Of a stretch of 64,000 bases of DNA, positions 21,622-30,549 are shown piece by piece. The stretch spans positions 434,001-498,000 of the forward strand of contig NZ_FNBZ01000003.1 in NCBI RefSeq assembly GCF_900102525.1, given 5' to 3'. The position numbers were made by a program, and so were the translations under genes. The notes beneath the pieces are model-generated. The model saw only the letters and a program-made list of their open reading frames with translations, ran no database searches and was not told the origin of the DNA. Source of the stretch: Allobosea robiniae (GTDB lineage: Bacteria > Pseudomonadota > Alphaproteobacteria > Rhizobiales > Beijerinckiaceae). How positions within the stretch are numbered: position 1 is the stretch's first letter; every line of letters begins with the position of its first letter.

Positions 21622-22209
21622 ATGCGCGTCCTCGTCCTCTACGCCCATCCCGTTCCGGAAAGCTTCGGCGCCGCCATCCACGAGACGGTGGTCGCCAGCC
21701 TGAAGGCGGCGGGGCACGAGGTCGACGATTGCGATCTCTATGCGGAAGGCTTCGCCCCGGTGCTGAGCCGGGAGGAGCGGCGCGGCTATCACGATACGAA
21801 CAGCAACACATTGCCGGTTGCCGGTTATGTCGAGCGTGTGAAGCGGGCCGAGGCTCTGGTGCTGTGCTTCCCGGTCTGGAATTTCGGCTATCCCGCGATC
21901 CTCAAGGGCTTCCTCGATCGCGTCTTCCTGCCCGGCGTCTCCTTCGAGATGGTCGAGGGCAAGGCGCAGCCGGCTTTGCACAATATTCGCCGGCTGGTCG
22001 CGGTGACCAGCTATGGCGGCTCGCGCTGGCGCGCCTTCCTGATGGGCGATCCGCCGCGCAAGGCGGTGTGCCGGGCCCTGAGGGCCGTCTGTCATCCGCT
22101 GGCGCGCACGACTTATCTCGCTCATTATGAGATGAACCTCTCGACACCGGCCAGCCGGGCGGCCTTCCTGAAAAAAGTCGCTGCGAAACTCGCGTCCTCT
22201 TCGCTCTGA
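21622..22209 (+). CDS. NAD(P)H-dependent flavodoxin-fold oxidoreductase
   Basis: The 195-residue protein belongs to the NQO1/KefF-like flavodoxin-2 family, recognised from YAHPVPESFGAAIHETVV at residues 7-24 and the FMN/FAD contact region FPVWNFGYPAILKGFLDRVF. It would reduce quinones or other acceptors with NAD(P)H. The ATG lies 5 bases after the FAD oxidase stop, so it is part of the same operon and may serve as the electron-handling partner of that oxidase; this last point is inference. Confidence 0.85.
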   Translation: MRVLVLYAHPVPESFGAAIHETVVASLKAAGHEVDDCDLYAEGFAPVLSREERRGYHDTNSNTLPVAGYVERVKRAEALVLCFPVWNFGYPAILKGFLDRVFLPGVSFEMVEGKAQPALHNIRRLVAVTSYGGSRWRAFLMGDPPRKAVCRALRAVCHPLARTTYLAHYEMNLSTPASRAAFLKKVAAKLASSSL

Positions 22210-22307
22210 CATCCGGTTGTCATCCGTCTGTCATGTTCGCGCGCGAATACGCAGCCGGCGAAGCGTCTCGCTTATCCGTCCAAGGATCGGCCCGAAGGAT
22301 CGACCCC

Positions 22308-22790
22308 ATGACCAAGGCAATCGAGAAGAGCGTCGGCCGTGCCCTGCTCGTTACCGCGCGGCTGCACCGCTCGCGGATGGGTGAGAGGCTGAACGGCCTG
22401 GGGTTGTTCCCGGGGCAGGAGCAGGCGCTGAAGGCGCTGCAACCGGCCCCGATGACGATGGGCGAGCTTGCCGCATTGCTGCGCGTCAAGCCGCCGACCG
22501 TGTCGAAGACGATCGGGCGGCTTTCGCTGCAGGGTCTCGTGACGCGCGAGGGTGGCAATCGCGATGGCCGCCTCGTGCAGGTCGCACTGACCGAGGCCGG
22601 CCAGAAGACTGCGGCCGAGCTCGACGCGGTCTGGAACGACGTCGAGGACGAGCTTCTCGACAAACTCGACGGCAGGGAGCGCAAACAGCTGCGCAAGCTC
22701 CTGCGCAAGGCGGCCAAGGGCCTCTCCAAGGCCGGCGCCGAGCAGGACGATGTCGAGGCTGATCTCGACGAAGCCGATAGCGACGCCTGA
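22308..22790 (+). CDS. MarR-family transcriptional regulator
   Basis: The 160-residue protein has the MarR winged helix: the recognition region reads MGELAALLRVKPPTVSKTIG and the wing reads LVTREGGNRDGRLVQVALT. An acidic C-terminal tail (EQDDVEADLDEADSD) is unusual. I chose the ATG at 22308; an in-frame ATG at 22233 would add 25 residues unlike the family. It follows the oxidoreductase operon by about 100 bases and precedes the DMT exporter, so either could be its target. Confidence 0.87.
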   Translation: MTKAIEKSVGRALLVTARLHRSRMGERLNGLGLFPGQEQALKALQPAPMTMGELAALLRVKPPTVSKTIGRLSLQGLVTREGGNRDGRLVQVALTEAGQKTAAELDAVWNDVEDELLDKLDGRERKQLRKLLRKAAKGLSKAGAEQDDVEADLDEADSDA

Positions 22791-22870
22791 TTTCTGCATG
22801 GAGCGCATGCTCCAGCGTACTGGCGACGCCGCCTAAATCGGTTCAATCTATTTCGTCATTCCTCCAGAGC

Positions 22871-23806
22871 ATGGCGAGACCCGTGTCCCCTCCTTCAGCG
22901 GCGCCTTCCGAGACGGGTCGCGCGCGCATGGCCGCGATCGGCCTGATGTGCGCGGCTGTGCTGCTGTTCTCGCTGCTCGATACCAGCGCGAAATGGCTGG
23001 GCCAGTCGATGAACCCGCTGCAGGTGGTGTTCGCGCGCTATGCCGGCAGCATGATCCTGGTCCTGGCGATCATCAATCCATGGACGCGCCCCGGCGTGCT
23101 GCGGACCAGCCGCCCCTGGCTGCAATGGGGCCGCTCGCTGCTGCTGCTCGGCTCGACGGCGCTCAACTTCATCGCGCTGCGCTATCTCCAGCTCGCCGAG
23201 ACGATCTCGATCATGTTCGCGACGCCGCTCCTGGTGGCGCTGGCGTCCGGGCCGCTGCTCGGGGAATGGCCGGGACCGCGCCGGCTTGCGGCGATCGGCG
23301 TCGGCTTCCTCGGCGTGCTGGTGGTGACGCGGCCGGGTGTCGGCGGCATGCATCCGGCGGCATTGCTGAGCGTGCTGGGCTGCCTGTGCTACGCCTTCTA
23401 TTCGCTGGCGACGCGGGTGCTGTCCGGCCACGATTCATCGGAAACGACGATGATCTATTCGGGCGCGGCGGGGACGCTGGCGACTATTCCGCTCCTGCCC
23501 TGGATCTGGGAGACGCCGCAGACGCTGCTGCCCTGGCTGCTGATGTTCGCTGTCGGTGCGCTCGGCGGCTTCGGCCACTGGCTGCTGATCCTGGCGCATC
23601 GGCTGGCGCCGGCCACGGTGCTGGCGCCCTTCATCTACTCGCAGATCGTCTGGATGCTGCTGCTCGGCTGGCTGGTCTTCGACCAGTTGCCGGATCGCTG
23701 GACCTTCGTCGGCGCCGGCATCGTGATCTCGTCAGGGCTCTACCTGCTCTATCGCGAGCGGGTGCGGCATGTGCCGGAGGAAGCGGCTTCGGCCAGACTG
23801 GATTAA
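22871..23806 (+). CDS. EamA/DMT-family transporter
   Basis: The 311-residue integral membrane protein shows two repeated EamA halves giving about ten transmembrane helices. The first begins at about residue 17 (AAIGLMCAAVLLFSLLDT) and the second near 155 (LLSVLGCLCYAFYSLATR). The PFIYSQIVWMLLLGWLVFDQ segment in helix 9 is a strong family feature. Members export amino acids, metabolites or drugs. A short charged tail follows the last helix. Substrate unknown. Confidence 0.9.
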   Translation: MARPVSPPSAAPSETGRARMAAIGLMCAAVLLFSLLDTSAKWLGQSMNPLQVVFARYAGSMILVLAIINPWTRPGVLRTSRPWLQWGRSLLLLGSTALNFIALRYLQLAETISIMFATPLLVALASGPLLGEWPGPRRLAAIGVGFLGVLVVTRPGVGGMHPAALLSVLGCLCYAFYSLATRVLSGHDSSETTMIYSGAAGTLATIPLLPWIWETPQTLLPWLLMFAVGALGGFGHWLLILAHRLAPATVLAPFIYSQIVWMLLLGWLVFDQLPDRWTFVGAGIVISSGLYLLYRERVRHVPEEAASARLD

Positions 23807-23820
23807 GGCCGAAGAACGCG

Positions 23821-23923
23821 CGTCATGCTCGGGCTTGACCCGAGCATCTCATGACACGGAGGCTCCTGGCCTCATCCTGCCAGAGATTCTCGGGTCTGCG
23901 CTTCGCTCCGCCCGAGAATGACG
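23821..23923. repeat. Two adjacent palindromes between DMT exporter and kup
   Basis: ATGCTCGGG (23825-23833) pairs with CCCGAGCAT (23839-23847) around a 5-base loop, and ATTCTCGGG (23886-23894) pairs with CCCGAGAAT (23911-23919). They fill the convergent gap between the DMT gene and kup. The second one has the GCTTCGCTC core and GAATGACGATG end also seen at 5691-5714, so the two loci share a repeat family. They may work as bidirectional transcript ends. Confidence 0.75.
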
Positions 23924-23936
23924 ATGCGAGGCGTTC

Positions 23937-25901
23937 TTAGACCGTGACCTGCGTGCCGACCTCGACGACGCGGCCGGTCGGGATCTGGAAGAAGTCCGTC
24001 GCGTCGGTGGCGCTCTTGGTCAGGCCGATGAAGAGGTTGTCCTGCCACATCGGCATGCCCGATTGCGGGGAAGCCTTGATCGAGCGGCGCGACAGGAAGA
24101 ACGAGGTCGACATGATGTCGAACTTGAAGCCCTGCTTGCGCAGCATGGCCAGGCCCTTCGGCACGTTCGGGCTCTCCATGTAGCCGTAGACCATGTCGAC
24201 GCGCCAGAAATCGTCGGTGATGCGGGCAAGGCGCACCCGCTCCTCCTCGACGACGCGGGGCGTATCGGCCGAGCGCACGGTCAGCACGACGTTGCGCTCG
24301 TGCAGCACCTTGTTGTGCTTGAGGTTGTGCAGCAGCGAGGCCGGCGCGGTCTCGGGGTCGCTGGTCAGGAAGACAGCCATGCCCTTGACGCGAGCGGGCG
24401 GGCTCTTGGAGAGCATGGTGACGAGCTCGAGCAGCGGCACATCGGTCTTGCGGGTCTTGTCGAACAGGATCTTGGTGCCGCGCATCCAGGTCCACATCAC
24501 CAGCGTCAGGCCCATGGCGAGCAGCACCGGCACATAGCCGCCATGGAACAGCTTCAGCATGTTGGCCGAGAAGAAGGAGACGTCGACCAGGAAGAAGGGG
24601 AGGATGAGGGCTGCGGTCGCCAGCGGGCTCCAGCCCCAGTGGCGGCGGATGACGATCGAGGCCAGCATCGAGGAGACCACCATCGTCCCGAAGACCGAGA
24701 TGCCATAGGCATGCGACAGGCTCGACGACGTCCGGAACGACCAGACCAGGATCAGCACCACGACCAGCAGCAGCAGGTTGACGCGGGGCACGTAGATCTG
24801 GCCGGAAGTCTGCTCGGAGGTGTGACGGATCTCCATGCGCGGGAGGAGGCCGAGCTGGATCGCCTGCCGGGTCAGGGAGAAGGCGCCGGTGATCACCGAC
24901 TGGCTGGCGATGATGGTCGCGACCGTCGCCATGATGACGAAGGGCAGCAGCAGGCCCTGCGGCGCGAGCCGGTAGAACGGATTGTCGATGGCGCTGGGAT
25001 CAGAGAGGATCAGCGCGCCCTGGCCGAGATAGTTGAGCCAGAGAGCGGGGAAGACGACATAGAGCCAGGCGCTCCGGATCGGGCCGCGGCCGAAATGGCC
25101 CATATCGGCATAGAGTGCCTCGGCACCCGTCACCGCCAGACAGACCGAGCCGAGCACGGCCAGCGCCACGCCGGCATGGTCGTGGAAGAACAGCAGCGCG
25201 TAATACGGGTTGATCGAGCGGAAGACGCTGAGATCGTCGGCAATGTGATAGATGCCGAGCCCGGCCAGCGTCAGGAACCAGACCAGCATGATCGGACCGA
25301 AGAAGGTCGCGACACGATGGGTCCCGTGGCTCTGCATGACGAACAGGCCGATCAGGATCGCCGAGGCGATCCAGAGGATATAATCGTTGAGTGCGGGCGT
25401 GATCAGCTTGACGCCCTCGATCGCGGAGAGAACCGAGATCGCCGGAGTGATGACGGTATCGCCGTAGAACAGGCCGGCGCCGATCATGCCGAGCAGCAGC
25501 GCGACATGGCTGCGCGCCCGCCCGAGGCTGCGCTGGGCCAGCGCGACGAGGGTGAGGATGCCGCCTTCGCCGTTATTGTCGGCGCGCATCAGCAGCACGA
25601 CATATTTCAACGTCACCACGATGACGAGCGACCAGAGAATCAGCGAGAGCACGCCGATGACGACGGTCGGAGGAATGACCGCGCCCTCTTCGCCGCCGGT
25701 TGCGGCCAGCAGCGTCTCGCGCAGCGCGTAGAGCGGGCTGGTGCCGATATCGCCGTAGACGACGCCGAGCGCGCCCAGAGCCAGCGCCCCGACGCCCATC
25801 TTGCCGTGACCGTGGCCACCATTCTGGCCGTGGGCGGCGTCGAGCCCGAAGCGTGAATCCTCCGGCCGAACGGTCGCAGGATTCGGGTTCTCATGCCCCA
25901 T
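23937..25901 (-). CDS. kup: Low-affinity potassium transport protein Kup
   Basis: The 654-residue protein is a K+/H+ symporter of the KUP/HAK/KT family. After a 35-residue, His/Gly-rich cytoplasmic leader come about 12 transmembrane helices, opening with [20 protein letters not shown], the family signature. [13 protein letters not shown] and [18 protein letters not shown] are also conserved. The C-terminal 150 residues form a cytoplasmic domain ending [11 protein letters not shown]. It is downstream of ispG on the same strand, 78 bases away. Confidence 0.95.
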   Translation of the reverse strand: MGHENPNPATVRPEDSRFGLDAAHGQNGGHGHGKMGVGALALGALGVVYGDIGTSPLYALRETLLAATGGEEGAVIPPTVVIGVLSLILWSLVIVVTLKYVVLLMRADNNGEGGILTLVALAQRSLGRARSHVALLLGMIGAGLFYGDTVITPAISVLSAIEGVKLITPALNDYILWIASAILIGLFVMQSHGTHRVATFFGPIMLVWFLTLAGLGIYHIADDLSVFRSINPYYALLFFHDHAGVALAVLGSVCLAVTGAEALYADMGHFGRGPIRSAWLYVVFPALWLNYLGQGALILSDPSAIDNPFYRLAPQGLLLPFVIMATVATIIASQSVITGAFSLTRQAIQLGLLPRMEIRHTSEQTSGQIYVPRVNLLLLVVVLILVWSFRTSSSLSHAYGISVFGTMVVSSMLASIVIRRHWGWSPLATAALILPFFLVDVSFFSANMLKLFHGGYVPVLLAMGLTLVMWTWMRGTKILFDKTRKTDVPLLELVTMLSKSPPARVKGMAVFLTSDPETAPASLLHNLKHNKVLHERNVVLTVRSADTPRVVEEERVRLARITDDFWRVDMVYGYMESPNVPKGLAMLRKQGFKFDIMSTSFFLSRRSIKASPQSGMPMWQDNLFIGLTKSATDATDFFQIPTGRVVEVGTQVTV

Positions 25902-25979
25902 CAGGGATCTCCGCTCATGCTGCGGTGCAGCGAAAGGCCGGGGCCTCTAGCACGTTGCGGGCGGCGCGCAAAGGCGGGA

Positions 25980-27254
25980 TCAGCCAGTGGCGCCGAGGCC
26001 GACGCCGAAGCGCCGTTCGATATAGCTGGCGACCATGGCCTTGAATTCGGCGGCGATGCCGGCGCCGCGGAGCGTGGCGACCTTCTTGCCATCGACGAAA
26101 ACGGGCGCCGTCGGCGCCTCGCCGGTGCCGGGCAGCGAGATGCCGATATCGGCATGCTTGGATTCGCCGGGGCCGTTGACGATGCAGCCCATCACCGCGA
26201 CGTTGAGGTTCTCGACGCCGGGATACTGCGTCTTCCATTCCGGCATGGAATTCGAAATCCAGCTCTGGATATCCTGCGCCAGCTCCTGGAACACGGTCGA
26301 GGTGGTGCGGCCGCAGCCGGGGCAGGCGGCAACCAGCGGCACGAAGGCGCGGAAGCCCATGGTCTGGAGCAGTTCCTGCGCCGTCCTGACCTCGAGCGTG
26401 CGGTCGCCGCCAGGCTCGGGGGTCAGCGAATAGCGGATGGTGTCGCCGATGCCTTCCTGCAGGAGGATGCCGAGCGCGGCCGAGGAGGCGACGATGCCCT
26501 TCGAGCCCATGCCGGCCTCTGTCAGGCCGAGATGGATGGCGTAGTTCGCCCGGCTCGCCAGCATGCGGTAGACCGTGATCAGGTCCTGTACGCCGGAGAC
26601 CTTGGCGGAAAGGATGATGTATTCGCGTGCGAGCCCGATCTCCTCGGCGCGCTCGGCCGAAAGCAGGGCCGATTGCACCATCGCCTCGCGCATGATGGCG
26701 CGGGCATCGAGCGGGCGCACGGCACGCGCGTTCTCGTCCATCAGCGCGGTCAGCAGTTCCTGATCGAGCGAGCCCCAGTTGGCGCCGATCCGCACCGGCT
26801 TGCGATGCTTGATCGCGAGCTCGATGATCTGGCTGAACTGCTTGTCCTTCTTGTCCTTGAAGCCGACATTGCCGGGGTTGATCCGGTATTTCGCCAGAGC
26901 CTCGGCGCAGGCCGGATGATCGGCGAGCAGCTTGTGGCCGATATAATGGAAGTCGCCGACGAGGGGCACATCGACGCCGATACGGTCGAGCCGCTCGCGG
27001 ATCTTCGGCACGGCAGCCGCCGCCTCGTCGCGATCGACGGTGATGCGGACGAGTTCCGAGCCCTGGCGGGCGAGTGCGGCGACCTGCGCGACCGTGCCGG
27101 CGATATCGGCGGTGTCGGTATTGGTCATTGACTGCACGACGATGGGTGCGCCGCCGCCGACCGTGACATGGCCGACCTTGACCGGGACGGTGAGCTGCCG
27201 GCCCAGCGGGCCTGCGCGTTCCGGCGTCAGATAGGAAAAGGCGCGCTCGTTCAT
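25980..27254 (-). CDS. ispG: 4-hydroxy-3-methylbut-2-enyl diphosphate synthase (flavodoxin)
   Basis: The 424-residue [4Fe-4S] enzyme performs the penultimate step of the MEP isoprenoid pathway, reducing MEcPP to HMBPP. The N-terminal TIM barrel includes [11 protein letters not shown] and [13 protein letters not shown]. The cluster ligands are the cysteines of CPGCGRT and of [10 protein letters not shown], with the conserved Glu of GPGE as fourth ligand. Length fits the alphaproteobacterial form. It sits 13 bases downstream of the Zur-like gene. Confidence 0.96.
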   Translation of the reverse strand: MNERAFSYLTPERAGPLGRQLTVPVKVGHVTVGGGAPIVVQSMTNTDTADIAGTVAQVAALARQGSELVRITVDRDEAAAAVPKIRERLDRIGVDVPLVGDFHYIGHKLLADHPACAEALAKYRINPGNVGFKDKKDKQFSQIIELAIKHRKPVRIGANWGSLDQELLTALMDENARAVRPLDARAIMREAMVQSALLSAERAEEIGLAREYIILSAKVSGVQDLITVYRMLASRANYAIHLGLTEAGMGSKGIVASSAALGILLQEGIGDTIRYSLTPEPGGDRTLEVRTAQELLQTMGFRAFVPLVAACPGCGRTTSTVFQELAQDIQSWISNSMPEWKTQYPGVENLNVAVMGCIVNGPGESKHADIGISLPGTGEAPTAPVFVDGKKVATLRGAGIAAEFKAMVASYIERRFGVGLGATG

Positions 27255-27267
27255 GCGGGCTGCTCTA

Positions 27268-27816
27268 TCACGATCCGGAATTGCGGCAATGCTCGCATCG
27301 CCCGACGATCTCGACCATCTGGTGCGAGGGTGAGAATTGCCGGTTTTCGGCGATCGCCGCCACCGCTTTCTTCATGGCGGGCGAGGAATCCTCGTCGACC
27401 CCGCCGCAGGATTCGCAGATCAGGAAGGCGACGACCTCGTTCGCGCCATGGCCGTGCAGGCAGGCGACATAGGCATTCTTCGACGAGAGCCGGTGGACGA
27501 AGCCCTGCTCGACCAGGAAATCGAGCGCGCGGTAGATCGAGATCGGCGCGAGGCGGCGCCCGCCGGCCGGCGAGATGCGGTCGGCGAGATCATAGGCCCC
27601 GACCGGGCGGTGGTCGGCATGGAGCGCCTCCAGCGCCTGCCGCCGGATCGGGGTCAGGCGCAGGCCCCGCTCGCGACAGATGCGTTCGGCCCGGGCGAGG
27701 GCCTCCGCGGCGTGGCGGCGATGGTCCTCGGCATGGCGGCAAGGCCCCTCGGCATGGGCATGCGATGCATGGTCATGATCGCCGTGTTGATGCGCGTCAG
27801 GCTGCATTTTCGTCAT
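27268..27816 (-). CDS. zur: Fur-family regulator, Zur-like
   Basis: The protein of 182 residues is a metalloregulator of the Fur family. A His-rich leader ([16 protein letters not shown]) precedes the winged helix ([41 protein letters not shown]) and the dimerisation domain. Two CxxC pairs, CESC and CEHC, would hold structural zinc. The long His-rich leader and [11 protein letters not shown] favour Zur over Fur or Irr. I chose the ATG at 27816; an in-frame GTG at 27843 adds nine residues and neither has a strong ribosome-binding site. It would repress zinc uptake genes elsewhere; no such gene is in the window. Confidence 0.82.
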   Translation of the reverse strand: MTKMQPDAHQHGDHDHASHAHAEGPCRHAEDHRRHAAEALARAERICRERGLRLTPIRRQALEALHADHRPVGAYDLADRISPAGGRRLAPISIYRALDFLVEQGFVHRLSSKNAYVACLHGHGANEVVAFLICESCGGVDEDSSPAMKKAVAAIAENRQFSPSHQMVEIVGRCEHCRNSGS

Positions 27817-27928
27817 GTTGCGTTGCGAAGACTCATCGGGCACCCTGCGACGATATCCTGTCGGCGCATCGTCCGTTCGACCCCGAACCTAAGCATTTTC
27901 TCCCCGATTGTCAGGAGCCTTGACGCTC

Positions 27929-28714
27929 ATGTTCCTCAAAGACCGTACCGCCGCCATTACCGGCTCGACCTCCGGCATCGGGTTGGCCTATGCCCGCGCG
28001 CTCGCAGCCGAGGGTGCCAACCTCGTCATCAACGGCATCATGGCCCCGGCCGATGCCGAGAAGCTGCGCACCGATCTGGAACAGGAATTCGGCATCAAGG
28101 TGGTGTTCTCGGGCGCCGACATGACCAAGCCCGCCGAAATCGCCGGCTTCATCGCCGAGGGCGAGAAGGTCTTCGGCGCGATCGACATCCTGATCAACAA
28201 TGCCGGCATCCAGTATGTCGCGCCGATCGACGAGTTCCCGATCGAGAAATGGGACCAGATCATCGCGATCAACCTGTCCTCGGCCTTCCACACGATCCGC
28301 GCCGCCCTGCCGAAGATGAAGGAGAAGGGCTGGGGCCGCATCATCAACACCGCCTCGGCGCATGCCTTCGTCGCCTCGCCCTTCAAATCGGCCTATGTCG
28401 CGGCCAAGCACGGCATCGCCGGCCTGACCAAGACGGTGGCGCTCGAAGTCGCGACCAAGGGCATCACCGTCAATGCGATCGCGCCGGGCTATGTCTGGAC
28501 GCCGCTGGTCGAGAAGCAGATCCCGGACACGATGAAGGCGCGTGGCTTGACCAAGGAGCAGGTCATCAACGACGTGTTGCTCGACGCCCAGCCGACAAAG
28601 GAGTTCGTCACGGTCGAGCAGGTCGCGGCGCTCGCGGTGTTCCTGTGCACGGATTCCGCGAAGTCGATCACCGGGACGACGCTGCCGATGGATGGCGGCT
28701 GGACCGCCGCGTGA
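27929..28714 (+). CDS. bdhA: 3-hydroxybutyrate dehydrogenase
   Basis: The 261-residue classical SDR matches D-3-hydroxybutyrate dehydrogenase, which oxidises 3-hydroxybutyrate to acetoacetate during polyhydroxybutyrate (PHB) breakdown. The cofactor motif is GSTSGIG (12-18), then NNAGIQYVAPIDEFP and the YxxxK pair in SAYVAAKHGIAG. The C-terminal half has the family-specific GYVWTPLVEKQIPD and KEFVTVEQVAAL. Start at 27929 follows TCAGGAG; in-frame TTG codons upstream were not used. Its stop overlaps the GTG of the patatin gene. Confidence 0.92.
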   Translation: MFLKDRTAAITGSTSGIGLAYARALAAEGANLVINGIMAPADAEKLRTDLEQEFGIKVVFSGADMTKPAEIAGFIAEGEKVFGAIDILINNAGIQYVAPIDEFPIEKWDQIIAINLSSAFHTIRAALPKMKEKGWGRIINTASAHAFVASPFKSAYVAAKHGIAGLTKTVALEVATKGITVNAIAPGYVWTPLVEKQIPDTMKARGLTKEQVINDVLLDAQPTKEFVTVEQVAALAVFLCTDSAKSITGTTLPMDGGWTAA

Positions 28715-29784
28715 GCGGGCGCCCCTCCCGCAAAGCCGAACCGGTCAAGGGACTGGTCGGGCCGAAGGCGGAGAAGACGGTTTCGCTCGCGCTGCAGGGC
28801 GGAGGCGCGCATGGCGCCTTCACCTGGGGCGTGCTCGACGCCATCCTGGAGGACGGGCGCCTCGGCATCGAGGCGCTGACCGGCACCAGCGCGGGTGCGA
28901 TGAACGCGGTCGTGCTGGCCGAGGGCTGGATCGATGGCGGGGCCGATGGCGCGCGCACCAAGCTCGAGGCCTTCTGGCGGGCGATCAGCGTCGACGGCAA
29001 ATATGGCGGCTCGGAACGCTCGCTGCTCGACACGATGCTCGGCGCCTGGGGCAACAATAACGGCACGCCGCCGGGCATGCTGTTCTTCGAGATGTTCGCG
29101 AAGGTGGCGAGCCCCTATGACGTCAATCCGCTGAACATCAACCCGCTGCGCGGCGTCGTCGCCGACCTCATCGATTTCGACAAGGTCAGGGCCTGCGATG
29201 CGGTGAAGCTGTTCATCGCGGCGACCAATGTCCGCACCGGCAAGATCGCCGTGTTCGACGGCAAGGACCTGACGCCGGACCATGTGATGGCCTCGGCCTG
29301 CCTGCCGATGGTGTTCCAGGCGGTGGAGATCGACGGCGAGGCCTATTGGGACGGCGGCTATATGGGCAACCCCGCCCTGTTCCCGCTGTTCTACAAGGCG
29401 CATTGCGACGACATCCTGCTCGTGCAGATCAACCCGATCCAGCGGCGCGAACTGCCGACCAAGGCGCGCGAGATCCAGGACCGGCTGAACGAGATCACCT
29501 TCAATGCCTCGCTGCTGCGCGAATTGCGGGCGATCGACTTCGTCAACCGCCTGATCGACGACGGCAAGCTGCCGCGCGAGGAATACAAGCGCGTGCTGAT
29601 GCACCGCATCGACGGCGGCCCGCCGCTGGCGGAATTGACCTCGTCCTCGCGGATGAATGCGGAATGGTCCTTCCTCCTCAAATTGCGCGACATGGGTCGC
29701 ACCGCCGGCCGGCGCTGGCTGAAGCGCAATTACGAGGCGATCGGCAAGAGCGGGACGCTCGACCTCAGGGAAGCGATTTTCTGA
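28711..29784 (+). CDS. Patatin-like phospholipase family protein
   Basis: The 357-residue protein has the Ser-Asp dyad fold of patatin. The oxyanion loop is QGGGAHGAF (residues 29-37), the nucleophile is S60 in GTSAG, and the acid is the Asp of YWDGGYMGN. There is no signal peptide or membrane segment, so it acts in the cytoplasm. Translation starts at a GTG overlapping the bdhA stop (GTGA at 28711-28714), making the two genes tightly coupled. The coupling to 3-hydroxybutyrate dehydrogenase hints at a role on PHB granules, but lipase or phospholipase activity is all the sequence shows. Confidence 0.88.
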   Translation: MSGRPSRKAEPVKGLVGPKAEKTVSLALQGGGAHGAFTWGVLDAILEDGRLGIEALTGTSAGAMNAVVLAEGWIDGGADGARTKLEAFWRAISVDGKYGGSERSLLDTMLGAWGNNNGTPPGMLFFEMFAKVASPYDVNPLNINPLRGVVADLIDFDKVRACDAVKLFIAATNVRTGKIAVFDGKDLTPDHVMASACLPMVFQAVEIDGEAYWDGGYMGNPALFPLFYKAHCDDILLVQINPIQRRELPTKAREIQDRLNEITFNASLLRELRAIDFVNRLIDDGKLPREEYKRVLMHRIDGGPPLAELTSSSRMNAEWSFLLKLRDMGRTAGRRWLKRNYEAIGKSGTLDLREAIF

Positions 29785-29813
29785 GCGGTGTGTTGACCTT
29801 GCGCTGAACCAAG

Positions 29814-29924
29814 CGGGTCATCCCGGACGGAGCGTAGCGGAGATCCGGGATCCATTCCGGAGCCTCACCGAGGCATGTTCTGGAATGGATCCCGGGTCTC
29901 CCTTTGGTCGCCCGGGATGACCCG
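29814..29924. repeat. Palindromic intergenic element (CGGGTCATCCCGG type)
   Basis: CGGGTCATCCCGG at 29814-29826 is the exact reverse complement of CCGGGATGACCCG at 29912-29924. Inner segments GGGATCCATTCC and GGAATGGATCCC also pair. The 111-base element can fold into one long branched hairpin and fills most of the 292-base gap between the patatin and DUF3830 genes. Similar elements, with GGAGCGTAGCGGAGATCCGGG cores (shown in part), are widespread in Rhizobiales. The remaining bases up to 30076 hold no gene that I can support. Confidence 0.85.
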
Positions 29925-30076
29925 CGTTCTTGATAACGCGCGGTGCGAACCAATCACGCGCCACCTGCATCCTTCACGTTCCGGCGCCGCAGTTGTTCCG
30001 GCAGCGCTCTTGCGCGGGCGTCGGGCGCAGTGTCATTCAGCTGGGCTGAAGCTTTTTCCAGGACAACGGGGATTTC

Positions 30077-30493
30077 ATGAGCAAGCTGATCGTCACCGCC
30101 GGGCCGTTCAAGTTCGACGCCAGGTTCGAGCTGGAAGCCGCCCCGAAGACCTGCGCCGCCTTCAGGAAGCAGATGCCGTTCATCAGCAAGATGGTGCATG
30201 TGCGCTGGAGCGGCGAGGGCGTCTGGATGCCGCTCGGCGATCTCGATTTCGGCGTCGGCTACGAGAACAACACCGCCTATCCGGCGCCCGGCCACATCAT
30301 CCTGTATCCGGGCGGCGTCAGCGAGACCGAGATCCTGCTCGCCTATGGCGGCGTGCAGTTCGCCAGCAAGGCCGGCGTGCTCTCCGGCAACCACTTCATC
30401 ACCCTGACCTCAGGGCTGGAGAACCTCTACACGCTCGGCCGCAAGACACTCTACGAGGGCGTGCAGGACGTGCGCTTCGATCTCGTCGACTGA
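30077..30493 (+). CDS. DUF3830 family protein (cyclophilin-like fold)
   Basis: The 138-residue protein resembles the DUF3830 family, which adopts a cyclophilin-like barrel. Typical features are the FELEAAPKTCAAFRKQMPF start, VRWSGEGVWMPLGD, NNTAYPAPGHIILYPGG and TLTSGLENLYTLGR near the end. No function is established for the family; members are often near amidohydrolase or transporter genes, which is not the case here. It stands alone, facing the antiporter gene, with a shared terminator. AACGGGGA ahead of the ATG is a weak ribosome-binding site. Confidence 0.8.
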   Translation: MSKLIVTAGPFKFDARFELEAAPKTCAAFRKQMPFISKMVHVRWSGEGVWMPLGDLDFGVGYENNTAYPAPGHIILYPGGVSETEILLAYGGVQFASKAGVLSGNHFITLTSGLENLYTLGRKTLYEGVQDVRFDLVD

Positions 30494-30515
30494 GCACTAT
30501 CGGCGACCGAATAGG

Positions 30516-30549
30516 AAAAGGGCGGGGCGCGGCGCGTCCCGCCCTTTTT
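30516..30549. terminator. Bidirectional terminator between DUF3830 gene and kefB-like gene
   Basis: AAAAGGGCGGG at 30516-30526 pairs with CCCGCCCTTTT at 30538-30548 around an 11-base GC-rich loop. The stem ends in a run of five Ts on the plus strand and is preceded by As, giving a U-run on the minus strand too. It overlaps the end of the antiporter gene at 30549. Confidence 0.88.

Noticed and set aside
24063..25856. Plus-strand open frame of nearly 600 codons across kup
   Set aside because: It is antisense to kup and full of Gln/His/Arg/Glu without domains.
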